DNA of 5,050 bases from Burkholderiaceae bacterium (GCA_014379395.1 JACMLV010000094.1:1-5050); one strand, 5' to 3'. Numbered from the stretch's first letter, positions 1-5,050 are shown. The notes: generated from the sequence alone by a model not told the origin. Numbers and translations are program-made.

Positions 1-87
1 ACCTCATGCCCATGGCCCGATTTGGGCGATGGAGCGGACCCGATGTCGATCCGCTTAAGTCAGGCGGCGCAGTTGAAACGCGCCGCA

Positions 88-120
88 GAAAATAAAAGCC
101 CGGCTGCGTGAGTCGGGCTC
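88..120 (-). terminator. Intrinsic terminator for leftward transcription
   Basis: Read on the minus strand, the arms AGCCCG (119-114) and CGGGCT (102-97) form a 6-bp stem that can extend inward by one C-G pair and one G-U pair. The stem is followed at once by the T-rich run TTTTATTTT. Read on the plus strand there is no T-run after the stem, so the directional signal is leftward. No leftward gene lies immediately before it; the nearest is the NifQ-like gene ending at 916, on the far side of the toxin-antitoxin pair. Confidence 0.6.
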
Positions 121-413
121 CTTGGTGCAAATGGTGGCGCTCGGGCTGAGCCCGATAAAGCGCGGCCCGCAGTGTATCACAAACCGTTTTCGGCGTCGCC
201 CGCCGGGTCGGCCTTGTGGTTGAATAGTGCGCATTTCCGCCGGCTTGGCATCGAGCGGCTCGACCATGTCCCTGATCCGGTCGCCGTGGCCGGCCCTTGG
301 CGCCGGAATGCCGCGCTTGGCCGTCGTTTACGGTGCTGTGGCGAGGTACGAGGAAGCTCCGTTGTTTGTATCCGAGCGGGCCGAGTGAGCGAAGTCCGTC
401 CTGCGGAAATTGG

Positions 414-442
414 TTGACTGGAAGGGGAGGAATACATACGCT
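414..442 (+). promoter_or_regulatory. Candidate sigma70 promoter of the toxin-antitoxin pair
   Basis: A good -35 hexamer, TTGACT (414-419), is followed after 17 bases by TACGCT (437-442), a poor -10 match with 3 of 6 bases. It lies about 40 bases before the antitoxin start, which is the right place. ParDE-type operons are usually repressed by their own antitoxin, but I see no clear operator palindrome here. Confidence 0.3.
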
Positions 443-481
443 GACTAGGTGTTACATCCTCACTTCATTCAACATGGAATC

Positions 482-727
482 ATGAAATCAAGCACCGACA
501 AGCCCATGACCGTCCGCCTTCCGGCAGACTTGGCCGGCCAGCTCGAAAAGCTGGTTCGGGCCACCGGCCGGAACAAGAGCGCAATCACCGTGGCCGCGCT
601 CAGGGATTATGTGGCGGCCGAGGCCTGGCAAATCCAGGAGATCGAGCAAGGCATTGCGGAAGCGGATCGAGGCGAGTTCGCAAGTGCCGACGAAGTCAAT
701 TCTTTCTTCGCAAAATATGGTGGTTAA
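482..727 (+). CDS. parD: ParD-like ribbon-helix-helix antitoxin
   Basis: An 81-residue protein resembling CopG/ParD/RHH antitoxins, which bind and neutralise a partner toxin and repress their own operon as DNA-binding dimers. The N-terminal segment at residues 9-14 (MTVRLP) is the typical RHH beta strand. It is followed by a helix at about 15-28, a turn containing GRNKS, and a second helix at about 31-46 ending in LRDYV. The acidic C-terminal half (about 47-81) is the part that normally wraps the toxin. I chose the ATG at 482, which has a weak GGAA just upstream. The in-frame start at 449 adds 11 residues that look unlike the family, and a further ATG at 506 would begin directly at MTVRLP. 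The stop lies inside the toxin gene, an 11-base overlap that implies translational coupling. Family is clear; the ParD name follows from the partner. Confidence 0.85.
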   Translation: MKSSTDKPMTVRLPADLAGQLEKLVRATGRNKSAITVAALRDYVAAEAWQIQEIEQGIAEADRGEFASADEVNSFFAKYGG

Positions 728-998
728 GTGGACCAGGACCGCGCTGGCCAACCTCGTCGCTATTGTCGAGTACATCGAGAAAGATAACGTTGAACGGGCA
801 AAGTCGTTTGCGCTGGAAATCCAAGCGAAAACAAACCGCTTGGCCGAGTTCCCTGGCATGGGTCGACCTGGCCGTGTGATCGGTACTCGCGAACTGGTCA
901 TACACCCTAACTACCTCATTCCGTACCGGATGCGCGGGGATGTGGTGGAGATTTTGCGAGTCCAGCATGCCGCACGGCGCTGGCCACGGCAACTCTAA
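717..998 (+). CDS. parE: ParE/RelE-family toxin
   Basis: A 93-residue protein with the features of the ParE/RelE toxin superfamily (plasmid stabilisation protein). An N-terminal helical hairpin (about 7-43) contains LANLVAIVEYI and ends in NRLAEFP. It is followed by the GMGRPGRVIGTRELVI segment (47-62), the strand core YLIPYR (66-71) and the C-terminal VEILRVQHAARRWP (77-90). ParE members poison DNA gyrase and RelE members cleave mRNA at the ribosome. The GTREL and H-x-ARRWP pattern favours the ParE side, but the target cannot be settled from sequence. The start is ATG 717, with GTG at 720 as an alternative. There is no Shine-Dalgarno sequence, so translation probably depends on coupling to the overlapping antitoxin. 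Its last 83 bases overlap the convergent NifQ-like gene. It appears intact. Confidence 0.87.
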   Translation: MVVKWTRTALANLVAIVEYIEKDNVERAKSFALEIQAKTNRLAEFPGMGRPGRVIGTRELVIHPNYLIPYRMRGDVVEILRVQHAARRWPRQL

Positions 999-1548
999 TC
1001 GGGAAACAGCTCGCAGCTTGCGCGCACCGCTCGCAGCCCGGCGGCCTCAGTCCGGGTCGTCCTTGCGTTTTCCCGAGCTCGGCGAACAGAAAGCGCTTCC
1101 ATTGGAGGTCCGCCTTGTTGCGCCGGAAAAGCGGCCCGAAGTAGGATTTCAACAGCGCCGAAAGCGCTTCGCGCCCGGTCAGCCCCATGTCCTGCCAGAG
1201 ATGGCGTTCGCCCAGGCAGGCGGCGGCGATGGCGTGCGCCAGCCAATCGGCGTGGCGCGCCCTGGCCTTGGGCGAGCGGTTGGCGAACAACATGGCGGTG
1301 AGGTCGCGAAATTGCGCCGGCGCGGTGTCGACGATGGCGACGTACTGGCGCGCCGGCATCGGCTCCAGCGTCCCCAGTTCCGGGAAGCAATGCTGAACCA
1401 GCGCCAGCAACGCCGGCTGAGGCAGTCCGAGCGTCCAGGCGAACAGCGGCAGTTCGCCCTCCTGCGCGCTCCTGAGCACGCCGGCGATCGCCCTGATCAT
1501 GGCGCCGGGGTCGGCGCGCGAGTCGGCGCGGGAGTGCGATCGGATCAT
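916..1548 (-). CDS. nifQ: NifQ-family molybdenum-handling protein
   Basis: A 210-residue protein that I recognise as NifQ family. In diazotrophs NifQ is a cytoplasmic Fe-S protein that supplies molybdenum to NifEN for iron-molybdenum cofactor synthesis. Family signs are FAWTLGLP (36-43), RHLWQDMGLTGREALSALL (115-133), FGPLFRRNKADLQWKRFLF (137-155) and a C-terminal cysteine cluster C172-x2-C175-x5-C181-F. The usual NifQ cluster is C-x4-C-x2-C-x5-C; here the first position is Leu167, so one ligand is absent. About 28 residues follow the cluster, more than I expect for the family, and this tail is encoded antisense to the parE 3' end. The start is ATG 1548, which overlaps the upstream stop as ATGA and has GAGGA (1563-1559) 10 bases before it; ATG 1500 is an alternative without a ribosome site. 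It is the third gene of the receptor operon. A role outside nitrogenase is possible because no nif gene is visible. Confidence 0.85.
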   Translation of the reverse strand: MIRSHSRADSRADPGAMIRAIAGVLRSAQEGELPLFAWTLGLPQPALLALVQHCFPELGTLEPMPARQYVAIVDTAPAQFRDLTAMLFANRSPKARARHADWLAHAIAAACLGERHLWQDMGLTGREALSALLKSYFGPLFRRNKADLQWKRFLFAELGKTQGRPGLRPPGCERCAQAASCFPIRVAVASAVRHAGLAKSPPHPRASGTE

Positions 1549-2087
1549 TCGACGATTTTCCTCACTTCGATTCCCTGCAGCCACTTCACATGGCGCGGGC
1601 CGGTGCGCAGATCCTTGCTCGACACCATTGCGATGCGCCCCTCGTCGTCGGCCAGCGGCTGGCCGTCCTTCTCGAAGAACACCAGCACCCCATCGCCGAC
1701 CGGCGAGTTGAATATCTCGCTCCAGGAGAAGACCACCTTGTAGCCGTCGCTGGCGGTGGCGATGATGAGCATTTTCTTGACGTCGTTATGGTCGTGCGAG
1801 ACGACGACGGCCTTTTCCAGGATGTCGCGCAGCAGCACGCCTTTGAAGTTCTCCAGCTGGCCGACCTTGGCGCCGGTCTGGCACACCAGCGGCACCTCGC
1901 CCAGTTGCTGTGGCGGAAATTGCCGCAGGTCGGCCACGCGCAGCGTCAGCGCGTGTTCGACCGCGCCGGAAACGGTCATGCTTTCGGTGACATATTGCGC
2001 CGGGTTGGCGGCCTTGCCCGCCGCCGCCGACGGGCCGCACAGGGCGAGCGCGCAGCAGGCCAGGATGACGCGAATGGTGTGGATCAT
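1545..2087 (-). CDS. Exported SUOX-fold (molybdopterin-binding-like) protein
   Basis: A 180-residue protein resembling the oxidoreductase molybdopterin-binding domain of the sulfite oxidase fold, in its short stand-alone form. Residues 1-23 are a Sec-type signal peptide (hydrophobic VILACCALALC, then GPSAAA as a likely cleavage region). The mature part shows the strand LTLRVADLRQFP (47-58), then VPLVCQTGAK (65-74) with Cys69 near where the cofactor-ligating Cys sits in this fold, then FKGVLLRDILEKA (81-93), DGYKVVFSWSEIFN (114-127), GRIAMVSSKDLRTGPRHVKWLQGIEVRKI (150-178). There is no twin-arginine motif, although proteins loaded with molybdenum cofactor in the cytoplasm are usually exported by Tat. 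It is preceded by GGAGGG and lies between the receptor and NifQ genes, so a periplasmic role in binding or processing a molybdenum species is an inference. Whether it binds cofactor at all is open. Confidence 0.8.
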   Translation of the reverse strand: MIHTIRVILACCALALCGPSAAAGKAANPAQYVTESMTVSGAVEHALTLRVADLRQFPPQQLGEVPLVCQTGAKVGQLENFKGVLLRDILEKAVVVSHDHNDVKKMLIIATASDGYKVVFSWSEIFNSPVGDGVLVFFEKDGQPLADDEGRIAMVSSKDLRTGPRHVKWLQGIEVRKIVE

Positions 2088-2094
2088 GATGCTG

Positions 2095-2100
2095 CCCTCC
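2095..2100 (-). promoter_or_regulatory. Ribosome binding site of the SUOX-fold gene
   Basis: GGAGGG on the minus strand, 7 bases before the ATG at 2087. It sits in the 15-base gap after the receptor stop codon and fixes the start of the second operon gene. Confidence 0.8.
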
Positions 2101-2102
2101 GA

Positions 2103-4118
2103 TTAAAAGCGATAGTTGAGATTGGTGAACCACATGCGGCCGGCGCTCGGAAAGCCGTCGGCCAGCGCGTAGTTCTTGTCCGTCAGGTTGGTGACGCCGG
2201 CCTCCAGCGCCACTTGCCGGCTTGGCTTGTAGGCGGCTTTCAGATTGAGGGTGGCGAATCCGGCCAACTGGAGCGTGTTCGAGACCCAGCGAGCGCTGTC
2301 GTACTCGGCGAAGGCGATCAGGTCGAGCCGGGGAAGCGGGCGCAGCAAGACGTGCGCGGTCAGCTTGTGGCGTGGCACGTCGGTCAGCTTGACGGCCGGC
2401 GCGCTGAGGTTTGCCAGATCGGTGAGGGTGTAGTTGCCCCCCAGTTCAAGCTGGGCGTTGATATCGCCGCGCAGGCCAAGCTCGATGCCGGAACTGCGCA
2501 CCCGGCCGACATTTCGCATTTGACTCAGGTTCGGCGCGACATTGGCGACCGACTGGATCTTGTCGTCGATGTCGCTGTAGAACAGCGCGGCCTCGGCCTT
2601 GCTGCCCTGCCACGGGCTGCCCTGATAGCCGATCTCGTAGTTCAGCGATTGCTCGGGCCGCAGGTCCGGGTTCTCGACGAACGTCCCCAGGCGCTGCGAG
2701 TAGCGATCCTTGAGGGTTGGCAGGCGCGTCTTGCGGGCGACGCTCGCGTACAGACGGGCGGAGGGGCTCAGGTCGTAGAACAGCGCGCCCTGGAGGTTGT
2801 TCGCCGTCTTGTTGCCGGGCAGCGAATAGGGGTTGCCGAGGCTGAACACGGTTTCCGGGCGCAACTGGTGCCGCGCCGCGCCCAGCGACAAGATCAGCCC
2901 CGGGGCGAGTTCGATGTTGTCCTCCGCCGCGAGCGACGCCAGCGCATCCTTGAAGGTGGCGTTGACGACGCCGTTGGCGTCGCGCTCGTTATGGTCGTCG
3001 GCCTTGTAATGGGCGACCAGGCGCAAGGTGTGCGCTTTCAGGCGCAGCGATTCCAGTTCCAGCGAGCCGCCGTTGGTGCGGTCGTTATAAATGCTGCGTC
3101 CGGTGCCCACGCTGCCCGCGCCGGACGTCTTCAGCGTCGTGTAGTTGCCGTTGGTGTAGGAGTCGACTTCGTTGTCGTAGCTGTCATGGTAGAGCCGCAC
3201 CTTCAGGGTTTCGGCGCCGCCCAGCGCGGTCTTGGAGATGAAATACAGGCTTTCCTTGTTCCAATATGGCCATTTCCAATAGCGGGCGGCGGCCGGGACG
3301 GTCGATGGCGGCTGTCCCTTTTCGCCGTCCTGCTTGTAGTAGCTGATCACATATTCGTCGCCGGCGTTCGGGGTCAGGCCGACCTTGAGCGAGAGCTTGC
3401 TGTCCTTGCTATAGGCGTTGTTGCGCTGGCCGCCATCCTCGGCGGCGCTCGGCTTGAAGTCGGACGACAGGGGAAAGCCGTCGGCCTGCGAATACGACGC
3501 GCCCGCTTGCAGATACCACGCGCCCTGGTTGGTGCCGACGTTGACCGACGAGCGCCGCTCGCGGCCGGACGCCAGGCCCGCCGAGGCGTCGCCTTCGAAC
3601 TGCTGGCTTGGCCGGCGCGAGATCAGGTTGATCGCGCCGCCCAGCGCATTGGGACCGTAGGCCACCGAGCTATACCCCTTGGCCACCTGGATCGCGGCCA
3701 GGTCGGCCGTGGTGAAGCGCTTGAAATCGACGTAGCCGTCATATGGGACGTAGACCGGGATGCCATCGATGAACAGGGGCACTTGCCGGGAATCGAAGCC
3801 GCGCACCGAGATGGTCTGCTCGTTGCGCGAATTGGTCGAGATCGCCACGCCCGATAACAGGTTCAGCGCAGCGCCTACATTGTCGCGGTTGAACTGTTGC
3901 ATGTCCTTGCGGCTGACAACCGAGCCGACCTGATCTTCACCCACCTGGCCGACCTGGGTCCGCTTGCCGATCACGGTGACCGCGCCCAGCTCGAACGGCG
4001 CCGCGCCGGCGTCCTGCGCCCACGCCGACGCCGACGCCGGGCCGAATGTCGCCAAAACGGCGGCGGCCAGAAGGCCGCGTCGAGCGTTGGCGACCGATGA
4101 TTCTTTTGATTTTGTCAT
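2103..4118 (-). CDS. TonB-dependent outer-membrane receptor (putative molybdenum uptake)
   Basis: A 671-residue TonB-dependent transporter, which uses energy passed from TonB-ExbB-ExbD to move a scarce substrate across the outer membrane. Residues 1-34 are a signal peptide (basic start with NARRG, hydrophobic LLAAAVLATFG, cleavage after SAWA). A TonB-box-like ELGAVTVIG (43-51) follows. The plug domain spans about 60-168 and contains SVRGFDSRQVPLFIDGIPVY, IQVAKGYSSVAYGPNALGGAINLISRRP. The rest is a 22-strand-type barrel with the typical NPDLRPEQSLNYEIGY and VTNLTDKNYALADGFP segments, ending in YRF with the terminal Phe used for BAM recognition. Size and layout are complete. The start is ATG 4118; a TTG at 4133 would add five residues. 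It opens a three-gene operon. The overall type resembles vitamin B12/siderophore receptors. The molybdenum substrate is inferred from ModE-like sites upstream and the NifQ and SUOX partners. Confidence 0.93.
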   Translation of the reverse strand: MTKSKESSVANARRGLLAAAVLATFGPASASAWAQDAGAAPFELGAVTVIGKRTQVGQVGEDQVGSVVSRKDMQQFNRDNVGAALNLLSGVAISTNSRNEQTISVRGFDSRQVPLFIDGIPVYVPYDGYVDFKRFTTADLAAIQVAKGYSSVAYGPNALGGAINLISRRPSQQFEGDASAGLASGRERRSSVNVGTNQGAWYLQAGASYSQADGFPLSSDFKPSAAEDGGQRNNAYSKDSKLSLKVGLTPNAGDEYVISYYKQDGEKGQPPSTVPAAARYWKWPYWNKESLYFISKTALGGAETLKVRLYHDSYDNEVDSYTNGNYTTLKTSGAGSVGTGRSIYNDRTNGGSLELESLRLKAHTLRLVAHYKADDHNERDANGVVNATFKDALASLAAEDNIELAPGLILSLGAARHQLRPETVFSLGNPYSLPGNKTANNLQGALFYDLSPSARLYASVARKTRLPTLKDRYSQRLGTFVENPDLRPEQSLNYEIGYQGSPWQGSKAEAALFYSDIDDKIQSVANVAPNLSQMRNVGRVRSSGIELGLRGDINAQLELGGNYTLTDLANLSAPAVKLTDVPRHKLTAHVLLRPLPRLDLIAFAEYDSARWVSNTLQLAGFATLNLKAAYKPSRQVALEAGVTNLTDKNYALADGFPSAGRMWFTNLNYRF

Positions 4119-4142
4119 GCTTGCATGCCCCAATGTGTCAAT

Positions 4143-4168
4143 TCGTAATATAGATTTGTATATAGCGA
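4143..4168 (-). promoter_or_regulatory. ModE-box-like operator, receptor-proximal
   Basis: On the minus strand the site reads TCGCTATATA-N6-TATATTACGA. The two 10-base arms match as an inverted repeat at 8 of 10 positions. This closely follows the known operator of the molybdate-responsive repressor ModE, which has CGNTATATA-type arms around a 6-7 base spacer. It lies 25 bases before the receptor start codon. Bound by ModE-molybdate it would block transcription or cooperate with the second site upstream. The match is by eye, so ModE binding is inferred. Confidence 0.7.
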
Positions 4169-4234
4169 AAGGCGAAACCGCCCGTTTTACGCCAGATTCC
4201 CATGCTTCCCTTGTTCAGCCGCTAATGAACAGAC

Positions 4235-4258
4235 CGTAATATACTCTCGTATACTTCC
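4235..4258 (-). promoter_or_regulatory. Second ModE-box-like operator
   Basis: On the plus strand this reads CGTAATATA-N6-TATACTTCC. The left arm is identical to the CGTAATATA arm of the proximal site, the spacer is again 6, and the right arm keeps 6 of 9 palindromic positions. Its centre is about 91 bases from that of the proximal site. It overlaps the -10 element of the candidate receptor promoter, the classical place for a repressor to act. Confidence 0.55.
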
Positions 4259-4265
4259 AAATCAA
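4238..4265 (-). promoter_or_regulatory. Candidate promoter of the receptor operon
   Basis: On the minus strand, TTGATT (4265-4260) is followed after 16 bases by TATATT (4243-4238), matching 4 and 5 of 6 consensus bases. Transcription would begin near 4231, giving a leader of about 110 bases. The -10 lies inside the second ModE-like box, which supports molybdate repression. Confidence 0.5.
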
Positions 4266-4410
4266 CATGGTTGCCGGAAAACATTGACTTCTATCAAGAT
4301 AGCCATGATCGATCTCATGTAGGTGGCGTCAATGGGAATGCTCTAGATCGCCAGTTTGGACGGCATCGGACTGAGGTCTTTGGCGCGATGAAATGCCTGG
4401 CTTGAATTTG

Positions 4411-4434
4411 CGTTATATTGTTTTGTCTATTGCG
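4411..4434. promoter_or_regulatory. Weak third ModE-box-like site
   Basis: Reads CGTTATATT-N6-TCTATTGCG on the plus strand. The left arm matches the ModE half-site CGTTATATA at 8 of 9 bases; the right arm is poorer (6 of 9). It is about 290 bases from the receptor start and has no gene immediately downstream on the plus strand. It may be a chance match in AT-rich sequence. Confidence 0.25.
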
Positions 4435-4561
4435 ACTGCCAAGGCAGCATGCGGGACGCGGCCGGTTTCGACCGGAATAGGGGCGGGGAAAGCGCGGCGC
4501 GCCAAGTTTGGCGGCGGTGGCTCGATCGTGTATTCGTTCCGGCGCGCGCGTAAAGCGCCCT

Positions 4562-4606
4562 TGAAAAAGCGAAAGCCGCTGATTCTTTTGACGGAATCAG
4601 CGGCTT
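4562..4606 (-). terminator. Intrinsic terminator of the tRNA-fMet gene
   Basis: A perfect 13-bp stem (arms 4606-4594 and 4585-4573, AAGCCGCTGATTC and its complement) encloses an 8-base loop. On the minus strand it is followed by TTCGCTTTTTC. It lies 7 bases past the tRNA CCA end and should also insulate the receptor region from readthrough. Confidence 0.88.
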
Positions 4607-4612
4607 GCTATT

Positions 4613-4689
4613 TGGTTGCGGGGACAGGATTTGAACCTGTGACCTTCGGGTTATGAGCCCGACGAGCTGCCAGACTGCTCCACCCCGCG
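4613..4689 (-). tRNA. Initiator tRNA-fMet (CAT anticodon)
   Basis: A 77-nucleotide tRNA with encoded CCA (4615-4613) and anticodon CAT (4655-4653). It carries the marks of the bacterial initiator: an unpaired C1 opposite A72, three G-C pairs (GGG/CCC) at the base of the anticodon stem, and A11-T24 in the D stem. The acceptor arms are GCGGGG/CCCCGC and the T arm is ACAGG-TTCAAAT-CCTGT. After formylation it starts protein synthesis by binding the ribosomal P site. It appears to be a single-gene transcript with its own promoter and terminator. Confidence 0.97.
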
Positions 4690-4695
4690 AAACGA

Positions 4696-4724
4696 ATTAT
4701 ATAGGGGTGGAATGGTTTGTGCAA
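4696..4724 (-). promoter_or_regulatory. Promoter of the tRNA-fMet gene
   Basis: On the minus strand, TTGCAC (4724-4719) is followed after exactly 17 bases by a perfect TATAAT (4701-4696), 6 bases before the mature tRNA 5' end. This is a near-consensus sigma70 promoter as expected for a stable RNA. The 5' leader is very short or absent. A stringent-response discriminator is not clear because the sequence between the -10 and the tRNA is AT-rich. Confidence 0.85.
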
Positions 4725-4758
4725 TGGCAAACCGGCCGCGGGCGAAGTTAATCGCCGA

Positions 4759-5050
4759 TCAGGCCGCGGCGAGGCGCCACAGCGACGTGATTTCGGCCGC
4801 GCGCGCCGCGTGCAGGGTGTCGCTTGGATCGGTCGCGCGCGGATGGCTCGGCTTGACGTCGAGCCGGCCCAGCACTTTCAATCCGGCCGTCTCGATCCAC
4901 TCGAGCAGTTCGGCGCGCGTGCGCAGTCCGAGGTGCTCGGCCAGGTCGGAGACGATCAGCCAGCCTTCGCCGTCGGCTTCCAGGTGCGCCGCCAGGCCGC
5001 CGAGGAAGCCGCGCAGCATGCGGCTGTCCGGGTCGTAGACCGCGTATTCG
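4759..5050 (-). CDS. Probable class I SAM-dependent methyltransferase, C-terminal part
   Basis: The last 96 residues of a protein whose N-terminus lies beyond the right edge; the frame is open through 5049. The visible part includes YDPDSRMLRGFLGGLAAHL, then the strand GEGWLIVSDLAEHLGLR, a helix TRAELLEWIETAGL and a C-terminal RLDVKPSHPRATDPSDTLHAARAAEITSLWRL. This resembles the final strands and helices of the Rossmann-like fold in small-domain (HemK/PrmA/RsmC-like) methyltransferases: a beta strand after the catalytic region, a helix, then the closing antiparallel strands. The SAM-binding and catalytic motifs lie outside the window, so substrate and activity cannot be judged. The internal ATG at 5019 is not the true start because the homologous-looking sequence continues upstream. 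The stop is about 35 bases before the tRNA promoter and I see no terminator between them. Confidence 0.6.
   Translation of the reverse strand, partial: EYAVYDPDSRMLRGFLGGLAAHLEADGEGWLIVSDLAEHLGLRTRAELLEWIETAGLKVLGRLDVKPSHPRATDPSDTLHAARAAEITSLWRLAAA

Larger units (their letters stand above)
1..448. other. Intergenic stretch with hairpins, no supported gene
   Basis: I find no convincing gene here. The open frames on both strands (for example 55-267 minus and 172-417 plus) have low-complexity, Arg/Ser/Pro-rich translations with no family resemblance. Two plus-strand frames open from the left edge, stopping at 93-95 and 109-111, could be the last residues of a gene lying outside the window, but neither is recognisable. 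Structure seen: an inverted repeat with 7-bp arms GCGGCGC/GCGCCGC at 64-70 and 80-86, a terminator-like hairpin at 97-119, and a perfect palindrome with 6-bp arms TCGGGC/GCCCGA at 141-146 and 150-155. The heptamer TCGGGCT occurs in both of the last two (113-119 and 141-147), so alternative pairings are possible. Confidence 0.5.
4119..4572. other. Regulatory intergenic region between receptor operon and tRNA
   Basis: This stretch is AT-richer than its surroundings in 4135-4435 and holds no supportable gene. It contains three ModE-box-like palindromes, one candidate leftward promoter, and a small hairpin with arms CCGGT/ACCGG around a TTCG loop (4462-4475). The only sizable open frame (4393-4656 plus) runs into the tRNA gene and is rejected. 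Between 4270 and 4400 I see only short inverted repeats such as CTATC-AA-GATAG, nothing I can name. Confidence 0.6.

Noticed and set aside
55..437. Short frames on both strands in the left intergenic stretch
   Set aside because: Their translations are unlike known proteins and one of them crosses the terminator hairpin; no ribosome site or neighbour supports them.
488..901. A 137-codon minus-strand frame over the toxin-antitoxin genes
   Set aside because: Its translation shows no family resemblance, while the plus-strand RHH and ParE proteins are recognisable.
940..1743. A 267-codon plus-strand frame
   Set aside because: Antisense to the NifQ-like and SUOX-fold genes, which have clear family features and operon spacing.
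1590..3857. A 755-codon open frame on the plus strand
   Set aside because: It is antisense to the receptor and SUOX-fold genes. Its translation is repetitive in Val/Ala/Arg/Gln/Gly with no domain, typical of the mirror frame of GC-rich coding DNA.
4119..4133. TTG at 4133 as the receptor start
   Set aside because: The ATG at 4118 gives a normal signal peptide with a basic N-terminus, and the extra five residues bring nothing.
4119..4265. A cofactor riboswitch (Moco or cobalamin type) in the receptor leader
   Set aside because: The leader is only about 110 bases, AT-rich, and shows no multi-stem aptamer or B12-box-like sequence; palindromic operator sites explain it better.
4393..4656. An 87-codon plus-strand frame ending in AGTGFEPVTFGL
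   Set aside because: The ending is the well-known spurious translation of the antisense strand of a tRNA gene; the frame overlaps tRNA-fMet and its terminator.

Overview
The window is GC-rich and looks like a chromosomal segment of a Gram-negative proteobacterium. An outer-membrane TonB-dependent receptor with a C-terminal Phe proves the outer membrane. Overall protein character and the initiator tRNA fit a betaproteobacterium (Burkholderiales/Oxalobacteraceae-like), but that placement is inference from general resemblance only.

Layout, left to right. Bases 1-448 hold no gene I can support. They contain several hairpins, one of which is a good intrinsic terminator for leftward transcription (88-120), and a weak candidate promoter for the genes that follow. 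Bases 482-998 (+) are a type II toxin-antitoxin pair: a ribbon-helix-helix antitoxin overlapping a ParE/RelE-family toxin. From 4118 down to 916 (-) lies a tight three-gene operon: a TonB-dependent outer-membrane receptor, a small exported protein of the sulfite-oxidase/molybdopterin-binding fold, and a NifQ-family protein. The first two genes are 15 bases apart and the last two overlap as ATGA. The 3' end of the NifQ gene runs 83 bases into the toxin gene on the opposite strand. Bases 4119-4612 are intergenic and AT-richer, with two ModE-box-like palindromes upstream of the receptor (a third, weaker one lies farther away), and a candidate promoter overlapping the outer of the two. Bases 4613-4689 (-) encode initiator tRNA-fMet with its own consensus-like promoter and a strong terminator. 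From 4759 to the window end (-) is the C-terminal part of a probable SAM-dependent methyltransferase.

The main point of interest is the three-gene operon. NifQ handles molybdenum for nitrogenase cofactor synthesis, the SUOX fold belongs to molybdoenzymes, and ModE is the molybdate-responsive repressor. These three independent links to molybdenum suggest that the TonB-dependent receptor imports a molybdenum species (molybdate, or a chelated form) across the outer membrane and that the operon is shut off when molybdenum is plentiful. No nif genes and no ModABC transporter are visible in the window. The system would be an outer-membrane molybdenum acquisition module with a NifQ-like intracellular partner; its function is inferred, not shown.
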